From: Polytrichum commune
Taxonomy: Eukaryota > Streptophyta > Polytrichopsida > Polytrichales > Polytrichaceae
DNA: 64,000 nt
Direction of reading: 5' to 3'
Assembly: GCA_950295325.1 (NCBI GenBank)
Contig: OX485804.1
Location: 33,416,001 to 33,480,000, forward strand
The notes below the pieces were generated by a model. It worked only from the letters and a program-made list of their open reading frames with translations. It ran no database searches and was not told where the DNA came from. Position 1 is the first letter of the stretch; each line of letters opens with the position of its first letter. Shown piece by piece: positions 27,757 to 40,537 of this stretch. A program made the translations under genes and the position numbers.

Positions 27757-28299
27757 AAATATGGTGGCTTGGTAACTACATTGTTTGATGGTCATACTAA
27801 TTCCCAATTACCCACATTATTCTTTGATTATAATTTGAAGTGGCCCACTGTAATTTTCAGCGTGAAAGTTTAATCCTGGTTGTTTTGTCTATATATTTGG
27901 TCGAAAATTTAAGAAAAGGCAAGTACTATAAAACTAATGTGGGCCGCACTAAATTCCAACCCACATGAATTTTCCACCCACACTAATTAGACAAAACAAT
28001 GTAGTTGATACAGTGTGACAAACAATTGGGCTACTTCTCAAAGTCATAGACCGGTTTCGGTCACCAAACTAGCCCTAAATTGACTAACAAAAAATGATGT
28101 TGGCTCGGTCTTTATATATGCCACTTGGCATGCGGTTAGGTCTTGGGTTACATGTCATTAAACGATGATGCTTTTGATCTATGATTCAATGCTTCTTGTC
28201 CCCGCCACAGTGAAGTTCTTTGAGATCCAACTTTTACAATTATCTCTTTGCCTCAAGTCGAATAAAGCATCTGGGAGCCCACCACATTACTTTCTCGGC

Positions 28300-28400
28300 C
28301 AGGCCATAAATTTGACACCCTAGCCAAATTTCCAGGGGACACCCTGTCCCAAATTTTGGGTGTCTCAAGGACACCCTGCTCCAATTTTTGGGTGTCCTCA
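28300..28400. repeat. hAT left end with subterminal GACACCC motifs
   Basis: After the terminal repeat, GACACCC occurs in both orientations at least five times within 100 bases. Such clustered short motifs near hAT ends are usually transposase binding sites. Confidence 0.7.
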
Positions 28401-28528
28401 TAAATTTCTCTTAAATTTATTTTTTTGTCAAAATAGGTACAATTTTGAAAAATATATAATATCATTTCAAAATCTCAATCAAAAATCAAAAAATCACTAC
28501 ATATCATAACTTGCAATGCAAATCAAAC

Positions 28529-30787
28529 CTACAAGCGGCGGCCTTTCATAGCACACCACTTTACCCATACTTGTTCAAAGTCAATGGCCTCTATGGGGAT
28601 TTTTGCCATTGCAACTCTCATTTGTGCTTCCAAAGTCTCTAATACCAAACTACACCGTAAAGTAGATTTAATATGATTTTGAGTAGAAAATCCTCTCTCA
28701 CAAGAAGCTGTACTAGCAGGAATTACAAGAACAGCTTGCCACAACTTTGTCATATGAGGATATCTTCCAACATAGTCCAAATTGGAAGAATAAACCATCC
28801 AAGCTTGGTGCATTTTAAGACCACCACATGAAATATGAAGTGTATCCAAAAAACCTCGAAGCTCTGATTTTAAACCACGCTCATCAAAAAAATTCCCTCC
28901 ATTAGTGCAGAAGTGGTCAATGAAACTCTGAAGTCATAAACGAGCATTTCGATGAAGAAGTGTCAAGTTTGTTGAAAAACAGACAGGGCTAAATAGCTTA
29001 GCTGCATTGAAGAGCTTCAAATTAGGAAATCGTTGCTGCAATGATTCTATCACCTTAACCACATAGGCCTGTGCAATCACCTTGCACCCATGGAGGGTAC
29101 CATCACCACCAAACTCAATTGCATGAGACAATGGTGCATAATGCAATATATGTAAATGCACCACTCCTGTAGAGTCTTGAAAATGGATCTCACCACCTCT
29201 GGAAATGTCCAAAAATTGTGCCACAAATTTGGTATCCACACCAAACTCCTCATCTTCATACACCAAGAATTTTCTTGACAAACACCGTGTCGTAATTTCT
29301 ATGGCATCTCCAATTTCAATTAGATCCAAGTTTTCCTTTTGGAAAATCTTGTTTAATGTATGCAACTCTCCAAGTACATCTGCAAGAAGGTGAATAAAAA
29401 ACAAAACTGAATAACATCGAAACTTGTGGTATAGTTCTTCACATCCACTTGGACCACGAAAACAAGATAAAATGGCTGGCATAGTTGATGCCATCCGCTC
29501 CATTACTTGGCCCATTGACAACCATCGCACATTGTGAATATGCAACATCTTCAAGCGCCCTATCTCCATGATACTTAAAAGGCCCTGTAATACTTCATTC
29601 CTCAAAAAAGACTTCCCAATCCATCCATGCAATTTGTTGGATAACTTCTCCAATGAAGTTAGAGGGGTGATTGCTTCCACTGCTTCTTTCGAAGCCAATG
29701 CCTCTCTATGGGCTATGCAATGTGTTCTACATAAATGTAAGACCTCTCTCTTCAATTTTGTTGCAAAACCTTCATGCACACCAACCATAGATGCAGCCCC
29801 ATCTGTAGTAAGTCCAACAAGGTGGCTTTGAACCAAATCATATTTGTTACTAGTCTTCTTCCACGCTTCAAAAATGGATATTGATGTTCCATTTGGAAGG
29901 CCTTGAAGGTTTAGGAATTGTATTTTGGGTTGGCCTATACCATCACCCTCTAAATAAGTCACATAGGTAATCAAATGTGACTCCAAAGCCCTATCAGTGG
30001 ACTCATCTACCATAATAGAGAAAAATGGAGAAATATTAACCTCCTCAATCAATTTGTCTTCAAGGACACTAGCAATGGCTAGTAGAAATTCCCTACCCGA
30101 AACTGCATTTTCGTAAGTCCCATAGTCATTCACTGCACTAATGCTTGGCATTTCCATGTATCTTCCAAACTTGATGAGATCAGGGAAAGAAGATAAAAGC
30201 ATGATGTTCAAAGATAAGAAATAAATCATTTTCATGGAGGAAATGATCTTAACCTTGTTAGATTCCAATGCCTCTTGCATATGTGTTTCCATTGATCTTG
30301 CAATCTTCCCCTGTAAACCCAACCATCTAGTACGGGCATAGATATGTTGATTGCTCAAGTTGTATTTGAGCAATCCAGAGTTCTGCAAATTCACTGATCT
30401 TTTTCCCACCCCCCAAGGTCCACTTGCTCGAAATTTCTCACAAAAAATACACTTCAATTGAGTTTGACCCAAAACATCAATACTTCTTACCCACGGATAT
30501 TTGAATTTTCATTCCGCTCTATAATTTCTTGCTTTCATGCTCCCTTGCCCATCCAAATTTGCCTCATGGTCTAGAATATGCATAAGTGCTTGCTCCTCTG
30601 GTAGAGTTTCATAATTGCTACACCCTTGAACCACCGTAGCACTTTCTTTCTCCAATTGGTGACCCTCTTTAGGAATTTGGCTACTTTCTTCATCCACCTC
30701 GTTGCATTCGACATTCAAATCCACCTTCGGTCTTTTGATAAAACCTGCGAGGGTTGCTTGCTTCTCGTTTTTCTTACTCTTCCCCAT
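28529..30787 (-). pseudogene. hAT transposase, ZNF862/KIAA1586-like (DUF4371 type), two in-frame TGA codons
   Basis: A single frame of 753 codons from ATG at 30787 to the stop at 28529, broken only by TGA at 30509-30511 and 28934-28936. The N-terminus (KQATLAGFIKRPK) is of the type seen in these proteins and faintly PCNA-box-like. A zinc-finger pair CX2C lies at codons 113-116. The RNase H-like catalytic core has MVDEST (Asp at codon 261) and LTTDGA (Asp at codon 329), followed by HCIAHREAL. The C-terminal hAT dimerisation region has ASTASCERGFST near 28720. No base has been inserted or deleted. The first TGA replaces what is most simply TGG before KFKYPW, and the second could come from CGA. 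The intact protein would bind the element's ends and cut and paste it in the nucleus. Confidence 0.9.
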
Positions 30788-30859
30788 GATCTATACATAG
30801 AGGTTGACAATTATATTCAACTTCAATGCTCAAGAATTTGCTTTCATCCAAATGCCCAC

Positions 30860-31860
30860 AACATAACTTGAAATCAAATGCTCCAACATAAATTAAAATG
30901 AGCAAGACTACCACCAAAAGAAGGACAATCCAAATAGCTCTTTAATAATATCCAAACTAGGGTCACCGGATTAGATTTGACCTCACAAAGTGCAAAACAA
31001 GTTTGTTGTCTTGAAATGAATGTTTGAAAACTAGGCAGCCTTCAAATGCACATATCTTTGCCAATACAAACTGGAATTTAGCAAAACTACTACCAAAAGA
31101 AGCACAATCAAAATACCTTTCTAGAAATATGAAGAACATGGTAATTGGATTAAAATTCACCTCACAAATTGCAAAATAAGCTTGCTGCCTTGAAATGAAT
31201 GGTTGAAACTTGGACAGCATTCAAATGCATATATCTTTGCCAATACAAATTGGAATTTAGCAAAACCACTACCAAAAGAAGCACAATCAAAATACCTTTC
31301 TATAAATATGAAGAACATTGTAATTGGATTAAAATTCACCTCAAAAATTGCAAAATAAGCTTGTTGCCTTGAAATGAATGGTTGAAACTTGGACAACATT
31401 CAAATGCACATATCTTTGCCAATACAAACTGGAATTTAGCAAAACCACCACCAAAAGAAGCACAATCAAAATACCTTTCTAGCAATATGAAGAACATGGT
31501 AATTGGATTAAAACTCACCTCAAAAATTTCAAAATAAGCTTGCTGCCTTGAAATGAATGGTTGAAACTTGGACAGCATTCAAATGCACATATCTTTGCCA
31601 ATATAAATTCAAATTGAGCAAAACAAGAACCAGAAGAAGCGTAATCTTCATAGCTTTCCAAAAATGTAAAGAAGTGTGTAATCGGATAAGAACCGACCTT
31701 ACAAATTGCAAAACCAAATCGATCAATTTCTAGAACTAGGCGACCTTCATATGCTCATAACTTTGTCTATACAACTCGGAATGAAGCAAGACTACCACCA
31801 AAAGAAGCGAAATTTCAATAGCTTTCCAACGATATGCAAAACACATCAATCAAATAAAAA
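30860..31860 (+). repeat. 179-bp tandem array inside the hAT element
   Basis: A unit with TGAAATGAATGGTTGAAACT, CATATCTTTGCCAATAC and ACCAAAAGAAGCACAATCAA recurs every 179 bases, giving three to four well-matched copies (about 30960-31640) and diverged ones on both edges. Repetitive small frames on the minus strand come from this. It lies upstream of the transposase start, in its promoter/leader region, and may supply repeated regulatory sites. Confidence 0.9.
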
Positions 31861-32097
31861 TTTGATCTAAAAACCTCGGATTCAGATTGTGGATCTTAGT
31901 TTAGGGTTTAGGGTAAGAGATGCTACGAAAAAGACACCATTTGATGAGTGTTGTGAGTGTGAGTAGGGTTTTACAAAGATAACCTAGTTCCCATGGTTCT
32001 CATGTTTATTTCATCATTTTACATTTAAACTTCCTTAATCCAAACTTCATATGTTTAAGAACTTCATATGTTCAGGGCCATAGGCCCTACAAGTACA

Positions 32098-32245
32098 AGG
32101 GACACCTTAAATTTTTTTTTGGTGTAAAAAGGACACCCTTGTAGGATTTTTGGGTGTCCTCGGGGACACCCAAAATGAGATTTGGGTGTCATAGGACACC
32201 CTAGGAAGCAAAATACACCCCCCAGGGTGTCAATTTTATGCCTTG
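32098..32245. repeat. hAT right end with subterminal GACACCC motifs
   Basis: At least six GGACACC/GGGTGTCC copies in both orientations precede the right terminal repeat, mirroring the left end. Confidence 0.7.
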
Positions 32246-32399
32246 TTCTCGGCTAAAGTAAGTTTTCTGGGCAGTTTACATTCCATGGGACCCCAAGCCC
32301 AAGAATCATGAGTCCCAAGAAAAAATAAGCAAAGCTCCAAGAGCATGGGACCTAGGAATACACTAACATACATGTTGGTTGATAGTCTTGGGGTTCTAA

Positions 32400-32783
32400 G
32401 GGCCGGTTCACACTATGCCCAAGTCGAGAGGAGAAGCGTCACTTTTCTGGACCAAATTATGTCGAGAGGAGAAGCCTTTGGGCTGAAAAAGTATATTAAA
32501 ATAATCAGATGTCAGATTTTGAATATTTTAATGAAAAAAAAGTTCGGCCTCTCGATGGAAGTTTGGGTTGAGCATTTTGCTCGACCCAAACTTTGCTCGA
32601 GAGGCCGAACTCTTGGCGCCATAACTTCCTAAAAGTGTTGCCACCTAGGCTCTTTTGGAGGCGACGTCCTTTGGACTTCGGCCTCTAGTGTGAAGGCCGA
32701 GAGGACGGACTTTGGACATTTCTGCATTTTCATTGGTCCAAACGCTTCTCCTCTCGACGTTTGGCCATAGTGTGAACCGGCCC
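32400..32783. mobile_element. Tourist-like MITE 2 (384 bp)
   Basis: Ends GGGCCGGTTCACACTATG / CATAGTGTGAACCGGCCC, flanked by TAA on both sides. The terminal repeats run on with GAGAGGAGAAGCG against CGCTTCTCCTCTCG, and an inner pair (CGGCCTCTCG / CGAGAGGCCG) follows. It sits about 150 bases from the hAT right end. Confidence 0.9.
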
Positions 32784-33083
32784 TAAGTGCATTCTACAAT
32801 CCACAACATGTCCCAACTCCAAATACTCCACAACATCCCGGGGCCTTTACCCTAATACCATACGTGATAATTTATGAGGCGGGTTCGGTACAAATGGAGT
32901 CTAAGTCTTGAGCACATCGTCACTTGTCACTTTTCCACTAGTCTTGACCTCTATAAATATTTCATGTGACACCTCAAGAGATTAGCATTACATCACCAAA
33001 GTGTTCGACATGGTTGTATACCTCTCGTATGATGAATACATTAACGAGTTGTCGTGGATCGTTTTCAAATAAACACCTACTTA

Positions 33084-33568
33084 GGGCCACTTTGCACTAC
33101 AACGTGAGAGCCCTTGACCCGTGATGTACAAATTATTTGATTGGTCGAGGAGTTGGAGACGGTCCAAGTTCACTTTACACAAGAGCACCAGGACCTAAGG
33201 GTCCAAAGAATTTTGAATGGATGAAGATTCTACATGGCGTGCTACATGGCACCAAGTGGATAATGTTTCATGGTTTATTAGTTATTGCGTTGGGCTTATC
33301 AAAAAGAGGTGGATCTAATGCAAAACTAGGAGCTATGACAATCAACTAAAGTGTCGAATTGGCTCCTAGAGATGTTCTATTGTCATGGCGGGGACCCAAA
33401 CCCGAACATATATTGTGGTCCCTCAACATGGTTCACTTTTCACTAAGCTTGAGGGGTCCAAAGTATTGCAAGATGGATTTTTATTTCCCTCAGTACGGCC
33501 TTTGAATGATTTTAAAGGGCCCTCAGATTTTCATGGTCCCGGCTTTTGATATGCGTGTAAAGGGGCCC
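33084..33568. mobile_element. Tourist-like MITE 3 (485 bp)
   Basis: Begins GGGCCACTTTGCACTAC after TTA and ends TGTAAAGGGGCCC before TTA. The interior shares ordered blocks (ACATGGC, ATAATGTTTCATGG, GCAAAACTAGGAG) with MITE 4, so both belong to one family. Terminal repeats are imperfect. Confidence 0.75.
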
Positions 33569-34086
33569 TTAGATTGAGAAATAGTTTTATTTTAAAATAT
33601 GGGCACTTAAATTTTATATTATTCTCAAGTCCAACATTTGAGGTATCCTTGAACTTGGGTCAATCGAGGATGGACTAGAAGAGAAAATCATGATTTTCAT
33701 GGGGACTCCTTATATTTGTAAAGATTGCCTCTTTCGTGTTAGGACCTATGTTCAAAGAGTTTTCCTCACATTCTTGGTCATACAAGAGTGAGACTAGAAT
33801 TTTGTTCCCAATTGTGATCGTGGGAACAAAATATTCTATTAGGAACATAAAAATCGAGCTTGAGATCTTCTTGAGAGCCAAGAGGTTGGTGGGCATGGCT
33901 TGTCTATGTCCAAAACGTTTGTTGAAACTAGAGAATTTGTGGCTAACACACCAAAGACAATATGCACCTTCATTATTACTAATTAGACCCATGTTGTCCT
34001 AGCCCATTGCACCCATGCATATGAGATAATGTTCTAGGCACCCGCACCATTCCAACTTGTAGTTCCCATGTGTATCTAGTACAAGA

Positions 34087-34117
<31 letters not shown>

Positions 34118-36875
34118 TTTCCTTTATTCTTCCCTCCTCCCCCCACTCACACGTAAGCCTCCTCCTAAACCAGGGTTTGGGAGATTTTTAAGCTCAACCA
34201 GGAAATCCACCCATGCACAACTTCTACCGGTTTTTTCAGGATTTGACCGGTTGCAAACTTGTTGTCATTAATTTGGACCGGCCAATATACTATTTTTTTT
34301 TCAAGTGCCGGCTAATTTCCTCTTCATTGTAATGACAACCGGCCAAAAACTTGGGCATTGATAAGTAAGATGATTTTCCAATGCAGTAAAATTATATCTA
34401 CAAACAACATACACCATTGAACAACAACGTCCAAAGAACATATCAACATACAACAATAATATGTAATGATATCAACATCCAACAACGATGATCAACAATT
34501 TATCCATAGCAGGAATTGAACCTAAAGTAACCCATCAACCGGTTGATGGCCATGGATTTACTCTTCTATCATACCTAGGCCTTAAAACCTCATATTAGAT
34601 TTGAGGCCACAACATGATAAAAGAGTAACCTAACATGCCATACTATATACAAAAATGAAATTCATCAATCGTTAGAGTCAAAATCAGCAGTATCATCTTC
34701 ACCTTCAAGAGGAAAACGCCCTAAAAGGTATCTTTGTGGATGTGAAAAAAACCATCTAAACTTTGTAGAGTTCCTTCATAAAGCTATGGCTTTCATTAGT
34801 ACATTATCAAGATCACCACAAAGATCTTCCATAGACACACTCATAATACATTCTAAATGCTAGCCGTCAACAATGAAATGCAATAATGAAGCAAAAGCTT
34901 CGCATGTCCGCCATTCACCAAATCGCTACAAGCCTACAACGAACACATAACCTAAACCCTAGAACAGATGATACCCGGCCCTAGATGAATCAAACCGGAT
35001 GAAATTTGTCTATTTCACAATTCATCTGGTTAAAAATCCTCCTCCTCAAAATGGTTGTTGGTTGATTTTGATTTTGATTTTTATTTTAAAGCACCGGTTT
35101 CACATCCTCCACTTTCCCAATACAACCGACTTTTCACAAAACCAACCGGCCGCCATTACACTAAATACCGGTTCTCCCCGGACATTGTCCTAAACTACCA
35201 CCTAAACCCCATACAATCCCCCCTGATACATCCCACTACCCACCCGACTGAGCCCGCAACCATTGCCACTTGCATGAGCTTCAATTGGTTTTCTATAATA
35301 TAAATTGGGATCGACCGGGTCACAACAATTGGTCGACAACCTTAGCCTCTAAATGCCAAAGCGGAATCTCTCCAAAATGTCTAAAACGGTTAGTCCAATT
35401 CAACAACTTATTAAAGAGAATTGACACCTCTTATATACCCGGCACCTCCACTACTTAGACCCATGTTTTTCCGATGTGATAGATCATGTCATACATTTGA
35501 CATCCTTGTAAATTTAGCATTTGTTCACACAAATTTGCAAATCTCCACATGTCCAAAATCAAAAGATCATAGCCTCAACGTGTATGTTGGTATGATGTGA
35601 TTGCATGGACAAAGATGTATGCCTCGATGTACCCATGTTATGTGCCACTATATTTGTTATTGCATGGGATTAAGCATCTTGACTTCTATATTTCATACTT
35701 TAACTTAAGTAAAGTCTACAAATAAAGCACATATTGCATTTGCCTTGTAATAAGAAACTACTAATCAACAAAAGTGAAGTTTTAGTTTTCTTATCCAAGT
35801 TCACGAGCAAGTTAATTCCTAGAGGTGATCACGATGAGTATACACCCGCCTTACCTATTTTCTTATTCATGTTTTAAGTCCAATGTTTATGTTGCCGTGT
35901 GGAAGCCAAAGTCATAAGTATCAACCCAAGTCTGCTAATCACACGTCATCAATACATGTCAAGAATGGGCATGTTTGACTTCATCACCAATACATGGTGG
36001 AAGATATTAGGGAAAACTTGAGTTTATTGGTGACCACACATGCACTATGGACATTGAGGGGCTAACAATGCATGACCAATTTCTTTGAGAGTATGAGTTA
36101 AGGGGAACACTCATATCATTATCTAGATGATTGGAATATCAAGAATATACTCTTCCAATGGTTTTACACCTCATGTGTGTTTCTCATAACTACTCACTGG
36201 GCCCTCAAAATATAATGGTCGGATGCTCAAAAAACTCTGCAGGGAGACGCAAATTCATAGGGATCTCCCAACATCCCACTATTATATTTTTAGGGCCCAC
36301 ATCGTTGAGTAATGTTATGCTAAAACTTTGACAAGCAGAAGAAGGAAAGCCAACTTATGAAGGAATTAAGGATGAATGAAGAGCCTCTTTGCTCACATGC
36401 TACTGACATCTTTTGGTGGAGAATTTTTATTTACAATATCTATCACTCAAGATTAAATCATTTCCTATGCTTATTCGCACATGGTTTCTTATTGATGCGG
36501 ACGGCATCACAAAGGAGAGACTTCTTGTTCTTCTTTTAGTCTCTTTGGACATGTATGTGTCCTAGTTCTCTTCTAAGCCGGCTTTTTGACAAGGGTTCCG
36601 GTGTCATGGTGGTAAGTGTATCTCTTCATGCAATGAAACACTTCACTTGCTTTCCTAAATAAAATTAAAACGGAGAGCCTTCTAAATTTGGGAGACATCA
36701 AATTTAATCATTGCCTTCTAGTCATTGCTTGTTTCCAATGCAATCCATTCATATGCCACATGAATAAATCAACTACAAGACCAACAATTGGGCAACAATT
36801 TAGCCGAAGGATATGAGGAATTCTTATCTTTCCCTCAGAGAGAGAGAGCAGCTCATGTGGTGGCCTTTTTAAGTG
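33569..36875. other. Non-coding DNA, no gene recognised
   Basis: Contains a TG microsatellite at about 34087-34114 and several CCGGTT-rich patches (34220-34350, 35090-35180) in AT-rich DNA. A weak relative of the 24.2-kb duplication lies near 35390. No frame has a recognisable domain. Confidence 0.5.
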
Positions 36876-36878
36876 TAA

Positions 36879-37365
36879 GGGCCACTTCAGACACGAGACT
36901 GAGAGCCCGTGACCATTAAACTTCAAGCACTCTCATTGGTGGAAAAGGCAGAGCCAATCCAAATTCACTTCACACTACGCTTGAGGGACCAACGGAGTAT
37001 GTGAATGCAAGACGAATTTCAAGTCTACACGGATTCCTACATGGCATCGAATGGATCATGTTTCATGGTCACTTGGACTATTTTCAAAAACCGCCTCTTA
37101 GAGGCAGGCCTAACACAAAACTGGGAGACCATGGCGCTCTGAATGCTCACAATCGTTGCTTTATTCTATTTTACCATGTGTGAGGATTCACATGAATAGA
37201 ATTTCATTGAAATAGCATTTGATTAAGGACCCGGTCACATATGACTTCACACTAAACATGAGGGTACGTGATCTTGGAAGTGCCTTGGGACGGCCTTTGG
37301 ACACTTTCCTTTTGGGCTCTCACAATTCCATGGTCACGGCACTTGGCTCGTGTGTGGAGTGGCCC
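36879..37365. mobile_element. Tourist-like MITE 4 (487 bp)
   Basis: Begins GGGCCACTTCAGACACGAG and ends CTCGTGTGTGGAGTGGCCC, flanked by TAA on both sides. The repeat continues with GAGCCCGTGACCAT against ATGGTCACGGCAC. Internal blocks match MITE 3. Confidence 0.88.
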
Positions 37366-37803
37366 TAATTAAGTATCTTGTCAATGTAAGTGGCAAAGAT
37401 ACTCCTATGTATGTGACTGGTCACATCTTATCTCGGTCAATGTAACTTAAGCGACAAGATACTCTAGTTGACCACCTTGGATGCACTTTGATTACTCAAG
37501 AAATTAGTCAATGGTCTTGGACTTATGAATCTCCCATACAATGCTAGAGAATGAACTTTAATTTAGGCGTGGTGTCGTTTGTAATGTTGTGTTTTAGATG
37601 AGGGTTTCGTTTTTTGGTGTGTTGTTTGGGGATTTCAGAGATGGAAATTGCTTGGTCAATTGGGCAGAGGGTGATGGGTTTAGGGTTCCACATGTAGGGA
37701 CATAGTATCAAGGCATTTTAGTAAGGTGGTGAAGTCCTGTGGGGGGGAAACCATTTTGGAGTTTGAGGTTGCATTGTATGGCAAGGGGGCCTATGGATAC
37801 TAA

Positions 37804-38353
37804 GGGTCGCTTTACACTTAGAGGCCGGGCCAATTCGTTGTGTAAGAGGTTTGAAATCCTCACTTGTGATTGGTCCAAAGGCTGAAATCAGCCCCAACCC
37901 TTTTACACCAAGAGGCCGGGCCGATTTGGTGGTATGAATTTTTTAGTGAAAAAATGCATGGTCTAACACGGCCCGAGCTCATTGAATTGGGTGCATTCAA
38001 AATGGAAGGCCAATTCTTGGCCTAGGGGCCAATGTCAAATTTTAATATTAAAAAAAACTTTTTTAAAATAAAATATGAAATTTTTAAGCGAACCATATCC
38101 ATTGGATTATGTGGAAATCTGATCAGCTCTATGCTACATTATGCTACATTATGCTAGATCCGTTGGATTATGCTAGATTTATTGAATCGGCCTAGCTTCT
38201 TGGCCCTAAGACCTTTACATATGGGAAAATTGGCCCCCATTATAATCTTATTATAATGTGTAGTTGAGGCCAGCCGCCAACCCAAAAGGGGCTGAAATTT
38301 CATGCAATCAGCCTCAAGGGGAATTGGCCCGGCCTCTAGGTGTAAAGCGGCCC
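37804..38353. mobile_element. Tourist-like MITE 5 (550 bp)
   Basis: Begins GGGTCGCTTTACACTTAGAG and ends CTCTAGGTGTAAAGCGGCCC, flanked by TAA. The arms continue with GCCGGGCCAATTC / AATTGGCCCGGCC. Confidence 0.9.
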
Positions 38354-39708
38354 TAAGAGGGAAAATCAAAGGTGTGAGGTGTGGTACTTGTTTAATTGCC
38401 TGGAATGTTGGACAAGGCGGGGAGGGTCATGGTTGGGAGGTGGGCGGTGGGGAGCGAGGGGTGTGATGTAGGGGACCAAAATGTCCATGAGATGTGAGTA
38501 CTCATTCTTGAATGTGGTGGAGTTTTGTTTGGTAGTATTGAGAGTGTCTTTGTGTAAATGTCTTACGCATGTTGGTTGGAACGTGGAATGTGAGGCCGGG
38601 GTTAGGTAATCTTAGGATAAGGGCATCGTTGTTCCATATGTAGTGGTGGATTTTCTTATTTTTGGGTGTTTTGTGAGATGTGTGTGTGTGTGTTGGGAGA
38701 GAGAGAGAGAGAGAGAGCTCTTGTGGGTGGATAGGAGGTTATCATGGTATTGGAGTGTGGAAAGATGGTGTTGTTTGTGTTGTGTGGAAAATTTTGGCAT
38801 ATTTATGGAGGCTTGGGGTGGTGCTTGCTAATGGAGTGAGAGTAGTGCCTTTGGTGGGGCAATGGCATTCTGAAAGTGGTTGTTTTTGTGTGTTGGTTTA
38901 TTTTGGATGGCTTGGTGGCTTTGCTTAGTGGGGTTTGATGTTGAGTGTGGAATGGTACGAGTGAGTGGTGATGTGAGCATTGGAGCAATGTGTCGGGTGC
39001 CTCTTTGTAAGTGGGCCTACATGTGGATTAGAGGTTATGGCATTGGAGATGCAACTAGACGGGGAGCTTTGTGATTGGAAATCGCGTGGGGGTTTGAGGG
39101 AGAGAGAATGTATGTATTTGGGGAATCGGCTGATGGCAAACTGTGTGTTCTAGTGTGCATCATTGTGTCGCTTGCCATCTTGGCATGTTTGGTGCCGCTC
39201 TTCTCCAACGCAATGATGGTGTAGGATGGTGGTGCAGTGGTTGGAGTTCTTATACTTGGGTGTTGGGTGGAGGTGTGCATGGTTGTCTTGAAGCTTGTGC
39301 TCTGGGTGTTGCCAATGCAACGAATTGAAGTGGTGATGAATAGGGTGCAACACCGGGGACATGTTCAGGGTCAGGGCTAGGTGGGTATGAAGCCAAGAGA
39401 GTGTTACAAATGATGGCAATGTATCATTTGGTTCCTTGGAATATGATGTGTTGGTTGTGTTGGGCACAATGCTTGGATCCTCTTGTCTCTATGTATGTAC
39501 ATGTGTTGGGGTAAGATCGGCCCAACTTCAGAGTTGCGTATTGGTCTGCATCTCTTGTTCGTGGTGGTGTGTTGATACATTCCGGTTTGGGTACGCGAGC
39601 CTAGTGTGCCTTGCCGCGATCTCCTACGTTGATGTGTCTTCTATGTGTGTTGTTGCACCCCACCTTAGAGGGCCTCAGTGCCTTCAGGAGAGTTTTTGTC
39701 GAAGGAGA
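38354..39708 (+). other. G/T-skewed non-coding DNA
   Basis: From about 37560, and again from 38354 outside the MITE, the plus strand is strongly rich in G and T. It holds TG and GA microsatellites (38679-38717). Long frames exist, but their content is low-complexity Cys/Val/Trp or His/Ser/Thr, so they are composition artefacts. Confidence 0.55.
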
Positions 39709-39711
39709 TTA

Positions 39712-40537
39712 GGGCCGGTTTACACCATGGACGAGGACGTCGTCCTAGGGTATTATAAGAGCGCTAATTGGTTGCTGAACTCATCCCCAGACCACTTCGA
39801 TTTACACCAAGGAAAAAATGGTACGATGATCATGAAGGTCGCAGTTCCCAAAAGACATATTTGAAGGCCTAATTAATGCACGGGCATGGTCCAATGGGTT
39901 TTGCGGTGAGAGAGGCAAGAGAGGTGGTATGGTAAGAAAAGGCAAGGGCCCGTGGCAAAGAAATGCCGTTATAATATTTTCTTTTAAAGAATTTTTTCGG
40001 GGGGCTTTATATACAACTCTTCCCACTAGGTAAAGCTCACAAAGCACATTTTTTAGCATCTATGTGATGTAATGAATCTTTAGAAGCAAGTCCGCCCCTT
40101 TACGTGCCTTGATCATATCATAGCCCATGAGACATACCATTTCTTTCATGCCCTACCCCTTAAACCAACTCCCACATGTTTCACCAAACAATGTGGGACA
40201 TCTAGAACTCAAGAACTCTAATACACATGGCAAAGCGGGTTGCATATTATGATGCTCAATGTACAACGCAAGGTACATGTCACATGTAAATTACATGCAT
40301 GTACAAATTAAATCGCTCATTTTTTTTTAGAATTGTTGTGAGAAGATTTGCAAGCCACATCGTCATACATTTAACAAGAAGTGAAGGAAAGTGAAGCCCA
40401 AGAGAAGTCAAGACAATGGTCAAACTTGATTTTTTTTTCCCAAAAATGTCCTTTTTGGGCATATAATAATAATAAAATCAGCACATTCATTTTTGGATGC
40501 ATGGTCCGACTTCATGGTCCATGGTGTAAACCGGCCC
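39712..40537. mobile_element. Tourist-like MITE 6 (826 bp)
   Basis: Begins GGGCCGGTTTACACCATGG after TTA and ends CCATGGTGTAAACCGGCCC before TGA, so the flanking triplet is imperfect. Its right part (CCTTTTTGGGCATATAATAA, TCAGCACAT) is the inverse of the left part of MITE 9, showing one family. Confidence 0.85.

Larger units (their letters stand above)
28300..32245 (-). mobile_element. Complete hAT DNA transposon (3946 bp) with 8-bp target duplication
   Basis: Ends are CAGGCCATAAATTTGACACC on the left and the inverse of CAAGGCATAAAATTGACACC on the right; 19 of 22 terminal bases pair. The flanking octamer TTCTCGGC is exact on both sides (28292-28299 and 32246-32253). An 8-bp duplication, CA(G/A)(G)-type ends and the encoded transposase all identify hAT. 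Clustered GGACACCC/GGGTGTCC motifs lie just inside both ends. The transposase is on the minus strand, with a 179-bp tandem array between it and the right end. The gene has two in-frame TGAs, so this copy is likely non-autonomous now. Confidence 0.95.

Noticed and set aside
30963-31578. Series of similar 80-codon minus-strand frames
   Set aside because: Products of the 179-bp tandem array, not a repeat protein gene.
39436-39864. 142-codon plus-strand frame
   Set aside because: It lies in G/T-skewed DNA, is rich in Cys/Val/Ser without domain, and runs into MITE 6.
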